This document shows, in pieces, positions 36,893-45,385 of a stretch of DNA of 64,000 nt. Positions within the stretch are counted from its first letter, which is position 1. The number at the start of each line of letters is the position of its first letter. Under the pieces are notes generated by a model. The model had not been told where the DNA came from and searched no databases. It saw only the letters and a list, made by a program, of their open reading frames with translations. The position numbers and the translations under genes are program-made. Origin of the DNA: DATAWK01 sp036267255 (GTDB lineage Bacteria > Acidobacteriota > Terriglobia > Terriglobales > Acidobacteriaceae); contig DATAWK010000005.1 in assembly GCA_036267255.1 (NCBI GenBank), forward strand, positions 1-64,000. Direction: 5' to 3'.

Positions 36893-38303
36893 CTCCGGCT
36901 GCCGCCAGTGACTGCTCCATCAGCTTCTCCGTCTCCGCGGCCATATCCTCCACCAGTTGCCGAACGTCATAGCCGGTATTTGTCGGCAGCGTCAGCCCGA
37001 TCCGTATCTCGTCCATATAATGGCTCACGCTCACCCCAAGGTGCGCCCCCGCCAGTTGCGGCGCGCTCACCCAGAACAGCCACGACCGCATCCTCTGCCC
37101 CGCCAGGTAATAAGGCTGCTTCGACCCCGCGATGTTGGAGACAATTCCGCTCATCTTATGCGCCTGCGACCGGAACATCCTCACCAGCAGCCCCTGCGGC
37201 ATCTTGTGAAACGACGAGAGTGACTTGTACTGCATCTGCGGCTCCCGGCTCTCGATGCTCTCCGTCATCGCCCGCTCCACGATCCGCGCCCGTTCCGCAC
37301 CGTCCGCGACTGCAATCGGAAGCTGCATCGAAACCGTTCCGAGGTGGTTCGTGAGGACGCCCTTCTGCTTCATCTCCTTGAGGCTTCGCGGCGAGTGCAG
37401 GTCCACCGGAATTACCACCGTCAGCCGCGTCATCGCAGGGTCCTTGCCGCTCTGCCTCAGATGATTGCGAACCGCCCCGGCGATTCCGGATAGCACAAAA
37501 TCGTTCAACGTACACTCAATCTGCGCGCTCGCCTTCCTGAGCCGCGAGCGTGAGAGGGGCCGGCTAAATGCCGCCACCCGTTCCGCGCTCGGTGCATCGT
37601 CGAACCCTGTGTGATGGTCCTTCTGAAACGCCGCCGCCATCTTTTTCATGCTGCGGATATACGACCGCAGCCCACGCGTGAACCGCGCTGCAAACCCGGT
37701 AGCCTGGTTCCGGCTATACCCCTTCGACCGCCGCATGCCTGGCGGCCGAATCGACTCCGCCACCGCCTTGTGACGTACCGGCGCGCCAGCAACCTCCAGC
37801 CTCTGCAGCGAAGCTTCCGGCGATGCCTCCAGAATGCTTGTCGCGATCGCCTGCAGCGCCCGACCATCGCCGTATGCGTGGTGAATCCGCAAGATCACCG
37901 CAGCTCCGTCCTCATACCGAGGCACATAGACCAGTTCCCACAGCGGGCGCGAGATATCGAGCGGTGTGCTCATGGACTCGCTTAGCAGCGCATTCATCCC
38001 CGCCTGCGTCGTTCCCTCCACGTCGATCACTCGAATATGCTGCTCGACGTGGACCGAGTCCACCGTTTCCCAGTAGAACTCCTTCTTTTTCCGCACCGGC
38101 CTCTGCCGCAACCGGTGAAATCGCAGAAACGTATGCATCACTCGATTTTTCAGCACGTCCAGATCAATTGGACCATCCAGGATCGCCATGATGTTCACCG
38201 TCGACCAGAGCACCGCCTCGGGAATCACGAAGTAGATCAACTCCGCACCGCGCATCGCTTCCAGTTCCCGCGCGTCTTTCGTCGACTCCGGATATTCGAT
38301 CAA
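36882..38303 (-). CDS. WS/DGAT-like (wax ester synthase family) acyltransferase
   Basis: About 473 residues with the active-site HHxxxDG motif (HHAYGDG) and the N-terminal AMRGAELIY and C-terminal SNIAGSKQPYYLAG segments of the wax-ester synthase/diacylglycerol acyltransferase family. The family esterifies an alcohol with an acyl thioester. Here it may acylate a hydroxyl of the polyketide or glycoside. The start is uncertain: TTG at 38303 forms a TTGA overlap with the upstream AT stop and has a G-rich stretch before it; ATG at 38255 is the alternative. Last gene of the PPTase operon; its 3' end overlaps pfaD by 11 nt in antisense. Confidence 0.82.
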   Translation of the reverse strand: MIEYPESTKDARELEAMRGAELIYFVIPEAVLWSTVNIMAILDGPIDLDVLKNRVMHTFLRFHRLRQRPVRKKKEFYWETVDSVHVEQHIRVIDVEGTTQAGMNALLSESMSTPLDISRPLWELVYVPRYEDGAAVILRIHHAYGDGRALQAIATSILEASPEASLQRLEVAGAPVRHKAVAESIRPPGMRRSKGYSRNQATGFAARFTRGLRSYIRSMKKMAAAFQKDHHTGFDDAPSAERVAAFSRPLSRSRLRKASAQIECTLNDFVLSGIAGAVRNHLRQSGKDPAMTRLTVVIPVDLHSPRSLKEMKQKGVLTNHLGTVSMQLPIAVADGAERARIVERAMTESIESREPQMQYKSLSSFHKMPQGLLVRMFRSQAHKMSGIVSNIAGSKQPYYLAGQRMRSWLFWVSAPQLAGAHLGVSVSHYMDEIRIGLTLPTNTGYDVRQLVEDMAAETEKLMEQSLAAAGVRS

Positions 38304-39283
38304 GCCTGCCCCCCCGCGGCTACACGCGCCGCACCGAGGCCTTCGAGCCTCGCCACGTTCTTGCCAAACGACGTCATTATGGTCACACACCGGTGTTGCT
38401 GCTCTTTGGGAAGGTTGTACTTGACGAAGTTCGCCAGCGTTCCCGCCGGCCCGCAATCCACATAGACCGGCTTGCCTTCAGCCTCAATCGCCGCCACTAC
38501 CTCGCCAAACTCGACCGCATCCCGGATCGCGTTCCAAAGTGCCTTCGCCGGCTCCGCATGAGTGACTTCCTCCCCTCGAGCTGACCACAGCCGCGTCGAT
38601 GCCGGCTCAAACGTGAGCGCGCTCAGCGCCGCGAGGCAGTCACTCCGCAGCGCGTCCATCATCGGCGTATGAAAAGCATGCGAGACCGGCAGAAGCTGCG
38701 TGGTAATATTGCGTTCTTTCAATCGCCGCTCAACCGCATCGACCGATTCTCTCAAACCACTCACCACGAAATGCTCATCGAAATTCCGAGCCACTACCCA
38801 TGTCTCGCTGAACCAGTCCGGCCGCAAGTCCGCAATCTCCGGCGGCGCAAACACCGCCAGCATTCCCCCGCGCGGACACACAGCTTCCGCCCGTTGCCCC
38901 TGCCGCGCCAACAAGTCGAGCACAACTTCCGACGAGACGCGCTCAGCCACTACATGCCCGACCCATTCCCCCAGGCTGTACCCCATGATCGCAACAGGCT
39001 TGTGGCCGCGGTGAAGCAGCGTCTGCGCCATGCTGTACTGAATGCTGAACAGCGCCAGATGCGTGTGCAGCGTCCGGTCGAATGGCGCATACCTGTCTGC
39101 CCGCGCGCGAAACAGCAGCGACGTCAACGGCTCGTCCAGCGCCCCGCTCACTTGCTCGCTGCACCAATCCATCGTCGCGCGGAAAACCTCATCGGACTCG
39201 TACAGGTCCAGCCCCATCTGGTAATACTGCGACCCCTGCCCCGAGAACATCCAAACCTGTTGCCCGTCTATAAAAGATTTCAA
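38300..39283 (-). CDS. trans-acting AT-like protein, probable acyl hydrolase (proofreading type)
   Basis: 327 residues, acyltransferase fold with MFSGQGSQ near the N-terminus, nucleophile Ser in GYSLGE (normally GHSLGE) and SHAFHT. The Arg that in malonyl-ATs binds the malonyl carboxylate aligns with Gln here (LLARQGQ versus LVQKRG in the AT at 40083-41195). Loss of that Arg is typical of PedC-type acyl hydrolases, which clear stalled chains from ACPs, rather than of malonyl loaders. TTG start at 39283, because the only ATG nearby lies inside the conserved MFSGQG motif. 21 nt after the PPTase and overlapping the acyltransferase gene. Confidence 0.85.
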   Translation of the reverse strand: MKSFIDGQQVWMFSGQGSQYYQMGLDLYESDEVFRATMDWCSEQVSGALDEPLTSLLFRARADRYAPFDRTLHTHLALFSIQYSMAQTLLHRGHKPVAIMGYSLGEWVGHVVAERVSSEVVLDLLARQGQRAEAVCPRGGMLAVFAPPEIADLRPDWFSETWVVARNFDEHFVVSGLRESVDAVERRLKERNITTQLLPVSHAFHTPMMDALRSDCLAALSALTFEPASTRLWSARGEEVTHAEPAKALWNAIRDAVEFGEVVAAIEAEGKPVYVDCGPAGTLANFVKYNLPKEQQHRCVTIMTSFGKNVARLEGLGAARVAAGGQA

Positions 39284-39304
39284 TCTACACCGCCGAATGC
39301 CGAA

Positions 39305-40063
39305 TCACAGCCACGATTCGACGACCGATCCCAAATCCGTCTCCAGCGTTGAGTTCCGCGGAAGCACGATGCTCATCACGCTCGCACTGCCAACCCATGT
39401 CTGAAAGCGGTATTGCCCGAAGTTTTCAAACTGCCCCCCGAAGATTCTCCCATCGGCGTACAACTCTTTCACGGCCAGAATCCCATACGGACACGTCATG
39501 CCGCAGCGTAACATCTTCGACAGCGCTTCCTTCGCCGTCCAGATCATCGTGCAGCGGTGCTCAAAGGGACATGGCCATGCCACGCCAGCCACCTCTAACT
39601 CGCGCGGTAGAATCTGCGTCTTCATCACCTCGCTCCGATCCGGAACCAGATCCTCGACATCAATCGCAAGCGGATGCATTTCGGAGTAGCCAAGTGCGCA
39701 CGCCACGCGCTCGGAGTGGCTGATACTCACTCCCGTAGGCTCCGCCAGAGCCGGTCGCACCACCGGATACTGGAAGACCCCCGAGGCAATCTCAACCTCC
39801 GCAGGATCCAGTCCTGGGCTAAGCGCTCGCAACGCTTGCTTCGCCGCATATCTACCCAAGAGATAGCTTTTCTTTCGTCGATTCGCCGGAAGCGACCGGA
39901 AGTATAATGACTCCACCGGGTGCAGAAACACCTGTAACGATTTGGCCAGCACCTCATACTCTGACGTAGTTGCCCATGCCAGCGTCGCGCTGGAATGGGC
40001 GTTCTGGCGGGCGAGAGAAAGCACCCTTGCATGCGAGTTGCTAGCGATCATAGTGGGCATCAT
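39305..40063 (-). CDS. 4'-phosphopantetheinyl transferase (PPTase)
   Basis: 252 residues, Sfp/AcpS superfamily: ISHS, then the magnesium-binding IDVED, then WTAKEALSK. It converts apo-ACPs to holo-ACPs, here most likely for the PKS and donor ACP. First gene of the minus-strand operon, divergent from the malonyl-AT with 19 nt between starts, so promoter elements must overlap coding sequence or the true start is further in. ATGs at 40060 and 40051 are alternatives. Confidence 0.9.
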   Translation of the reverse strand: MMPTMIASNSHARVLSLARQNAHSSATLAWATTSEYEVLAKSLQVFLHPVESLYFRSLPANRRKKSYLLGRYAAKQALRALSPGLDPAEVEIASGVFQYPVVRPALAEPTGVSISHSERVACALGYSEMHPLAIDVEDLVPDRSEVMKTQILPRELEVAGVAWPCPFEHRCTMIWTAKEALSKMLRCGMTCPYGILAVKELYADGRIFGGQFENFGQYRFQTWVGSASVMSIVLPRNSTLETDLGSVVESWL

Positions 40064-40071
40064 GGCAGGCC

Positions 40072-40077
40072 GAGGAG
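40072..40077 (+). promoter_or_regulatory. ribosome binding site deciding the malonyl-AT start
   Basis: GAGGAG five bases upstream of a GTG at 40083. It favours this GTG over the in-frame ATGs at 39942 and 40062, which lie in or beside the divergent PPTase gene and lack a comparable site. Confidence 0.55.
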
Positions 40078-40082
40078 ATGCG

Positions 40083-41195
40083 GTGAAATTTGATCGGATT
40101 GATAGAACGAAGCTGCACCAACAAGTGGATCAGTGGAACCAGCAGCATCCCGTCAACACCGAAGTCTCTGTCCAGGGGTACAGCGAAACCAAGCGGACCC
40201 GAACTCCCGCCACGATCCTCTTCGCGAAGAAGCCCGTCATCTATCTCGCAGACCACAACGGCTATTTCGACCTCGACGCCGTGACGCCCGTCAGTCCCGA
40301 ACAGCCCACCGGGTCCAATCTCGTCCAGTCTAATCTATGCTTCATGTTTCCCGGCCAAGGCTCGCAAAAGAAAGGCATGGGCGAGGTCCTGTTTGAAACC
40401 TTCCCCGATCACGTTCGGGCCGCCGACCAAGTGTTGGGCTATTCAATTAAAGACATCTGCCTGCTCGACCCCGACGGTCTCCTCAGCCTCACTCAATACA
40501 CGCAGCCCGCGATGTATACCGTAAACGCGCTGTCCTGGTTAGACGCCATCCGGCTCGACAATCCAGACAATCCGCGACCGGCGTTCCTCATAGGCCACAG
40601 CGTCGGCGAATACAACGCGTTGTTTGCAGCCGGCGTCTTCGATTTTGAAACCGGATTGCGCCTGGTGCAGAAGCGCGGCGCACTCATGGCTGAAGCCAAT
40701 GGTGGAGGCATGGCCGCCGTCCTTGGCATGAGCGGCGACCAGGTCCGCAAGGTGCTCGAAGAGCGCCATCTCGACCGCATCGATCTTGCCAATCTGAATT
40801 CTGATGTACAAACCGTCGTCGCCGGGCCAAAAGATGAGATCGACCGCGCCCGCGCTGAATTTGAAGTCGCCGGCGCCCGGATGTACATCCCTCTTGCGAC
40901 CAGCGGCGCCTTCCACTCCCGTTACATGAAAGATTTTCAGGCGCCCTTTGAGGCCTTCCTTGCGCCATTCGACTTTCACCCGCTCTCCACGCCGGTCATC
41001 TCCAACGTGGAAGCCCTCCCATACGACCAGTCACGCATCAAGTCGCTCCTGGTAGAGCAACTTGTCAGCCAGGTAAGATGGTCGGACTCCATCCGTTATC
41101 TCACCGATCGCGGCGTCGACATCTTCCGCGAAATCGGCCCCGGCAATATCCTGACCGGCATGATAGCGAAGCGCCGCCAGCGTGTGACGGTGTGA
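40083..41195 (+). CDS. trans-acting malonyl-CoA acyltransferase (AT)
   Basis: 370 residues. The AT part begins at about residue 88 with FMFPGQGSQKKGMG. It has nucleophile Ser in GHSVGEYNAL, the malonate-binding Arg in LVQKRGALM, SGAFHSRYM, and the GPGNILTGMI end, all typical of PksC-like loading ATs. It supplies malonyl units to every module, as none has its own AT. About 80 residues precede the AT fold (D-Q-W-N-Q-Q-H-P ... Y-L-A-D-H-N-G-Y-F-D-L-D) and match nothing I recognise; this extension is unusual. The following chorismate-lyase-like gene starts 16 nt downstream. Confidence 0.93.
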   Translation: MKFDRIDRTKLHQQVDQWNQQHPVNTEVSVQGYSETKRTRTPATILFAKKPVIYLADHNGYFDLDAVTPVSPEQPTGSNLVQSNLCFMFPGQGSQKKGMGEVLFETFPDHVRAADQVLGYSIKDICLLDPDGLLSLTQYTQPAMYTVNALSWLDAIRLDNPDNPRPAFLIGHSVGEYNALFAAGVFDFETGLRLVQKRGALMAEANGGGMAAVLGMSGDQVRKVLEERHLDRIDLANLNSDVQTVVAGPKDEIDRARAEFEVAGARMYIPLATSGAFHSRYMKDFQAPFEAFLAPFDFHPLSTPVISNVEALPYDQSRIKSLLVEQLVSQVRWSDSIRYLTDRGVDIFREIGPGNILTGMIAKRRQRVTV

Positions 41196-41211
41196 TGCTA
41201 GGAAATGGCGG

Positions 41212-41799
41212 GTGCTTCGAATGAGCTTCCTTAAGCAGCTTGATGCCTTGCAGCAGAACTCTCTCGGCCGCCTGTCGCGCATTCTCCTGGCCAGTGACGG
41301 TACGTTGACCGATGTCGTCGAAGCCGCCATGCTCGAACCCATCAGCCTCAAGCGCCTCTACGTCGAGACCGTCCCGCCCGACGCCAAAATGAATCTGGAT
41401 CTGCTTGAACTGCTCGACCTCTCCGCCAGAGATCGCGTCATGGAGCGCCGCATCCTGCTCTTCGGTAGCAGGACCGGCCGCAACTACGTCTATGCCGAGT
41501 CTTTTCTTGCCCTCGACCGTTTCCCAGGCACCGTCATCCGGGCTCTTACCGAATCCGATGCCCCCGTCGGACGCATTTGGCTCGAGCACGGACTCGAAGG
41601 CCGCAAAGAACTGCTTGCAGCCTCGTGCATCCCCGGCAACGGCCGCCTCGCAGCATACTTCCCCGACTACCGCGACACGGATCTGGTGATGCGCCGCTAC
41701 CGTATGATCTCCGGCGGCCATCCCGTGATGCTCATCACCGAATACTTCCCCGCCACTCTTTCCGAGTTGCCCTCAACCATACCCGTCAGGCGTTCGTAG
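41212..41799 (+). CDS. chorismate pyruvate-lyase family protein (4-hydroxybenzoate synthase, DUF98)
   Basis: 195 residues resembling the mycobacterial Rv2949c-type chorismate lyase: LLASDGTLTDV, then AESFLALDRFP, then RRYRMISGGHPVMLITEYFP. That enzyme removes pyruvate from chorismate to give 4-hydroxybenzoate, used as a PKS starter for phenolic glycolipids. Its place right behind the malonyl-AT suggests an aromatic starter or side unit for this cluster; no acyl-AMP ligase is visible in the window. GTG at 41212 has AGGA eight bases before it; ATG at 41221 is an alternative. Last gene of the cluster on this side. Confidence 0.82.
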   Translation: MLRMSFLKQLDALQQNSLGRLSRILLASDGTLTDVVEAAMLEPISLKRLYVETVPPDAKMNLDLLELLDLSARDRVMERRILLFGSRTGRNYVYAESFLALDRFPGTVIRALTESDAPVGRIWLEHGLEGRKELLAASCIPGNGRLAAYFPDYRDTDLVMRRYRMISGGHPVMLITEYFPATLSELPSTIPVRRS

Positions 41800-41919
41800 A
41801 GTTGAATCCGTCCGTCCTCGCGGTTAAAGTTCCAGGCTTTGGCAGATGTATTTGTTAGCGAGCGCATCGAGTGCGTAAGAGGACCTGATATCTCCTCCCC
41901 ATCTGATGCATTTGCCGGG

Positions 41920-43641
41920 CTATCTGCTTTGCTGACCCTCAGCTGTTTTGAGCGCATTGCCAGCAGAATACCCAGGGCCATACAGCACCATTCCCGGTTT
42001 CGCGCCCGTATGTTTTCCTTTATCAATGACCACCTGACCATTGACCAGTACATAGTCGATCCCTGTGGGATACAGGTCGGGTTGCGTATAAGTCGAGCGG
42101 TCCTGAATTTGGTCGTAATTGAAGATCGTGACATCCGCCCAATCGCCCTGACGGATGACGCCGCGCCCATTCAAGCGCATGCGCTCTGCCGGCCAGGAGG
42201 TCATCTTACGAATCGCGTCCGGTAGCGTGAGAACCTGTTCCTCGCGCACATAGCGTGCAATCACGCGGGGAAAGTTGCCGTAGGAGCGAGGATGAGGGAG
42301 TCCGATGGCATCATCGCCGCCGGGGACTTCCGAGCTGCCGGCATCGCTGCCGATACTGGTCCAGGGAAACCGCAGGGCGGTATCGATGTCCTCCTCGCTC
42401 ATCATGTGATAGATGGCCAGGACACGCGACTGGCCCTGCTCCACTAAATCGAATGCCGCATCGGCGGGATCTGTGCCCATTTCTTTCGCAACTTCCGTCA
42501 TCGTCTTTCCGTTGTATTTCGCGTTTGCCGGGTTGGCTGCATTCACCAGGACGATTCCATTCCAGCCGCCGGAAGCCTCAATGATGTTCCACCAGCCAGG
42601 CGAACCGGTTTTCTGCTCCTGCTTGAGACGAACACGGATAGCGGGATCACGGAGCCGCTTCTTAAGAGCATCCACTCCACCTTCCTGCGCCCAGGATGGA
42701 ATCGTAGCTTCAAGACCGGTGCCGCCTGCCGTGTAGACATAGAGATCGCCCGCAACCTCCACTCCGCGTGCACGAGCTGCGGCAACATGCTGGCCAATCT
42801 CCTGCATGGTTTTTCCCCAGTCAGGCTGATAGGCAACTTTCATATGGAAGATCTCCGCCGGCAAGTGCCCTTTGTCCGCGATTTCGATCAGTTCATCGAC
42901 GGCCTGAAGCTCTCCCTTGCCTTCATCGCGCATATGGCTGGCGTAGATGCCCCCATACTGTCCCGCGACCTTGGCCATGGCGATCAATTCATCCGTGGTG
43001 GCAAAGCTGGAGGGAGGATAGATGAGCGCCGTCGTCATGCCCATGGCGCCGTTTTGCATAGCGGTAGCCATCAGGCCCTGCATGCGCTCCAGTTCTGCGG
43101 GCATAGGCTTGCGGTCTGCATAGCCCAGCACGGCGACCCTCGCCTGCGCTTCGCTATAGTAGGTGCCGAAATTGAGGCTGATTCCCTGCCGCTTGAGCTG
43201 CGCAAAATATTCCGGGATTTTGTCCGCCGGAACCGGTGTGCCGCCCTCCCCGGCAATCGCTGTGGTCACGCCCTCTCGCAGCTTGTTGTCGGCCAATCCA
43301 TTCTTGAGGAGAACCTCTCCGGATTGGTCCATCATGTCGATCCAGCCTGGAGTGACATAATCTCCCGTGGCATCGATCTCCCGCTTGCCCTTGCCGGTGA
43401 TCCGTCCGATTTTGACAAAGTGGCCGTTGGAGATGGCGACGTCCGCATGAATCCATGGATTGCCCGCACCATCGAGGACCCGCCCATTGCGAATCACGAC
43501 ATCGTAAATTGGATTCTCCGTATTGGGCTGAACGCGTTGCGAGGTAGCATCCATCTGCGCAGAGCAGAATCCCGGCGTGAGACAAACGGCGAAGATAACC
43601 AAAAACCGTGAGCGGCGAAAAAATAAATGTCGAATAAGCAT
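41920..43641 (-). CDS. secreted N-acyl-D-amino-acid deacylase family amidohydrolase
   Basis: 573 residues with a signal peptide (FLVIFAVCLTPGFCSAQ, residues 13-29) and the D-aminoacylase layout: IRNGRVLDGAGNP, TPGWID, GGVDALKKRL, TSIGSDAG, GRGVIRQGDWADVTIFN. Family members hydrolyse N-acyl-D-amino acids or D-peptide amide bonds. The N-terminal metal-binding HxH after PGxID is replaced by MMDQS, and the G-N-C-G metal Cys region reads GEGG, so the metal site differs from characterised enzymes and the substrate is uncertain. Divergent from an APC permease; two candidate operators lie between them. Confidence 0.85.
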   Translation of the reverse strand: MLIRHLFFRRSRFLVIFAVCLTPGFCSAQMDATSQRVQPNTENPIYDVVIRNGRVLDGAGNPWIHADVAISNGHFVKIGRITGKGKREIDATGDYVTPGWIDMMDQSGEVLLKNGLADNKLREGVTTAIAGEGGTPVPADKIPEYFAQLKRQGISLNFGTYYSEAQARVAVLGYADRKPMPAELERMQGLMATAMQNGAMGMTTALIYPPSSFATTDELIAMAKVAGQYGGIYASHMRDEGKGELQAVDELIEIADKGHLPAEIFHMKVAYQPDWGKTMQEIGQHVAAARARGVEVAGDLYVYTAGGTGLEATIPSWAQEGGVDALKKRLRDPAIRVRLKQEQKTGSPGWWNIIEASGGWNGIVLVNAANPANAKYNGKTMTEVAKEMGTDPADAAFDLVEQGQSRVLAIYHMMSEEDIDTALRFPWTSIGSDAGSSEVPGGDDAIGLPHPRSYGNFPRVIARYVREEQVLTLPDAIRKMTSWPAERMRLNGRGVIRQGDWADVTIFNYDQIQDRSTYTQPDLYPTGIDYVLVNGQVVIDKGKHTGAKPGMVLYGPGYSAGNALKTAEGQQSR

Positions 43642-43777
43642 AAGCGAGTGCGATCCAGTAGGTGATTAAATGAACGGAACGCCTGCAGCGAAATTTGAGG
43701 TAGAAGCTGCCGGCGCTTTGAATCTCCTTAGAGAAAATGGCCGTTCCCGGATGTGATACAAAGATTAGGAGAAAGCT

Positions 43778-43793
43778 AGCAACGATTGTTCCA
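43778..43793. promoter_or_regulatory. candidate RpiR operator, deacylase/permease intergenic
   Basis: AGCAACGATTGTTCCA, 13 of 16 identical to the near-perfect inverted repeat at 49857-49872. Sits in the 263-bp region between the divergent deacylase and permease genes. Confidence 0.5.
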
Positions 43794-43834
43794 GATGTCA
43801 ATATATGTTCCAGCTAAATGTGCCTGATTCGATA

Positions 43835-43848
43835 AATAAGTCCTTATT
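43835..43848. repeat. perfect inverted repeat AATAAG-TC-CTTATT
   Basis: A 6-bp perfect inverted repeat with a 2-nt centre, flanked further out by TGCCT (43821-43825) and AGGCA (43852-43856), in the AT-rich part of the deacylase/permease intergenic region. Could be a second regulator site or part of a promoter; unassigned. Confidence 0.35.
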
Positions 43849-43866
43849 AATAGGCATTTGAAGCCA

Positions 43867-43882
43867 GTCAACAAACGTTTCA
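43867..43882. promoter_or_regulatory. candidate RpiR operator upstream of APC permease
   Basis: Minus-strand reading TGAAACGTTTGTTGAC, 12 of 16 identical to the site at 49857-49872, ending 22 bases before the permease ATG. Confidence 0.5.
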
Positions 43883-43904
43883 TTTTAGCGATCGAGAGAA
43901 AATT

Positions 43905-45302
43905 ATGATTTCCGTTGACAGCAAATCCGATCCGCATGTGCCTGACAGCAAAACAGGCCTGGTTCGAGAACTGAGCCGCGCGGACGGTATCGCCCTGGTC
44001 GTCGGCACGGTGATCGGCTCTGGAATCTTTCTCGTCCCGGGACCGATTGCCGTGCAGTTGCACTCGCTCGGCGCAGTGTTGCTGGTGTGGACGGTGGGCG
44101 GTCTGCTTAGCTTGTTCGGAGCACTGTCCCTGGGCGAACTGGGATCCGTCTACCCCGGGGCCGGCGGACTGTATGTATACCTGCGGCACGCTTTTGGTCG
44201 GCCACTGGCTTTTCTATATGGCTGGGGACTTCTATCCATGATCCAGACTGGCAGCATTGCAACGCTGGCGGTCGGCTTCAGCCTCTACCTTTCACGTCTT
44301 TTTCCCCTTTCCGCAGCTGGACAAAAAGTCACGGCCATCGCCTGCATCCTGCTGCTGACCGGAGTCAATTGCCTGGGACTCCGTAAGGGTAAGCTGGTGC
44401 AGAATGTGAGCACAGTCAGCAAACTGGCGGGGCTGGCATTACTTTTCCTGCTTCTGGTCTGGCGCGGACACATCCATCTGCTGAAATCCAGCTTTCGACC
44501 AACAACTTCGCTATCGCACTCCCTGCTTCCATTTGGAGCGGCCCTGATTGCGGTGTTGTGGGCCTATGAGGGTTGGCATGTCGTCTCTTTTACTGCCGGC
44601 GAGTTTCGCTCGCCCAGGCGAGACCTGCCTCAAAGCTTGTTTCTGGGGACCGCGATCTGCGCAGGTATCTATCTTCTGTTGAACATCGCCTATTATTCTG
44701 TCTTGACGCCCACGGAAGTTCGAGGCACAGATCACGCCGCCGCTACCGCGGTGCAGGCCGCGTATGGCACTGGAACCACGGCGCTGATCTCTGTCCTGAT
44801 TCTCACTTCCATCCTCGGCGCCATGAATGGCATGATTCTCACCGGACCGCGCGTCTACTACGCCATGGCTCGCGACGGTATTTTCTTTCGGCGTTTTGGC
44901 CAAACCAGTCGCCGCTTCCACACGCCAATACTGGCGATTGTGGCACAAGGGATTTGGGCCTCGCTACTGACTTTGACCGGTTCATTCCAGCAGCTTTTTA
45001 CTTATGTAATCTTTACCGCATGGATTTTCTACGGGCTTACCGTTGCTGCCGTGATCGTGCTCCGGATTCGCAAGCCCGATTTGGAGCGCAGCTTCCGGGT
45101 GCCAGCCTATCCCTGGGTGCCGCTCTTGTTTATCATTGCCGCGGTTGGAATTTCCGCCAGCACCATCCTGAGCGATCCGGTTCACGCATGCTTCGGAATC
45201 GCAATGATTCTGGCGGGAATCCCCCTGTACCTATTTTTTCGTATTGTCGAACGTCCAACAGCAACGACAGGGCCGGAACGGCATCCGGAAGCGATGAAGT
45301 AG
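43905..45302 (+). CDS. APC superfamily amino-acid permease
   Basis: 465 residues, about 12 hydrophobic segments; the N-terminal VVGTVIGSGIFLVPG is the classic APC/LAT substrate-binding segment, followed by GLYVYLRHAFG. Imports amino acids or related compounds across the inner membrane. Divergent from the deacylase and preceded by two candidate operators, so likely induced together with it. The GNAT gene follows on the same strand after 83 nt. Confidence 0.92.
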   Translation: MISVDSKSDPHVPDSKTGLVRELSRADGIALVVGTVIGSGIFLVPGPIAVQLHSLGAVLLVWTVGGLLSLFGALSLGELGSVYPGAGGLYVYLRHAFGRPLAFLYGWGLLSMIQTGSIATLAVGFSLYLSRLFPLSAAGQKVTAIACILLLTGVNCLGLRKGKLVQNVSTVSKLAGLALLFLLLVWRGHIHLLKSSFRPTTSLSHSLLPFGAALIAVLWAYEGWHVVSFTAGEFRSPRRDLPQSLFLGTAICAGIYLLLNIAYYSVLTPTEVRGTDHAAATAVQAAYGTGTTALISVLILTSILGAMNGMILTGPRVYYAMARDGIFFRRFGQTSRRFHTPILAIVAQGIWASLLTLTGSFQQLFTYVIFTAWIFYGLTVAAVIVLRIRKPDLERSFRVPAYPWVPLLFIIAAVGISASTILSDPVHACFGIAMILAGIPLYLFFRIVERPTATTGPERHPEAMK

Positions 45303-45385
45303 TTCAGCGCGTCTTATATCGCGCCTTTTCGTGGTCGGGGAAGAAATGATATGGTTTCACATTCGGGAAAGGCGAGGTACGCACC

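Noticed and set aside
41878..41900. GAGGA/TCCTC inverted repeat as terminator between the PKS cluster and the deacylase
   Set aside because: Only five base pairs, long loop, no T-run.
45345..45362. GAAATGATATGGTTTCA as a sixth RpiR operator
   Set aside because: The arms are spaced by two extra bases and only the GTTTCA half matches; kept as a half site at most.
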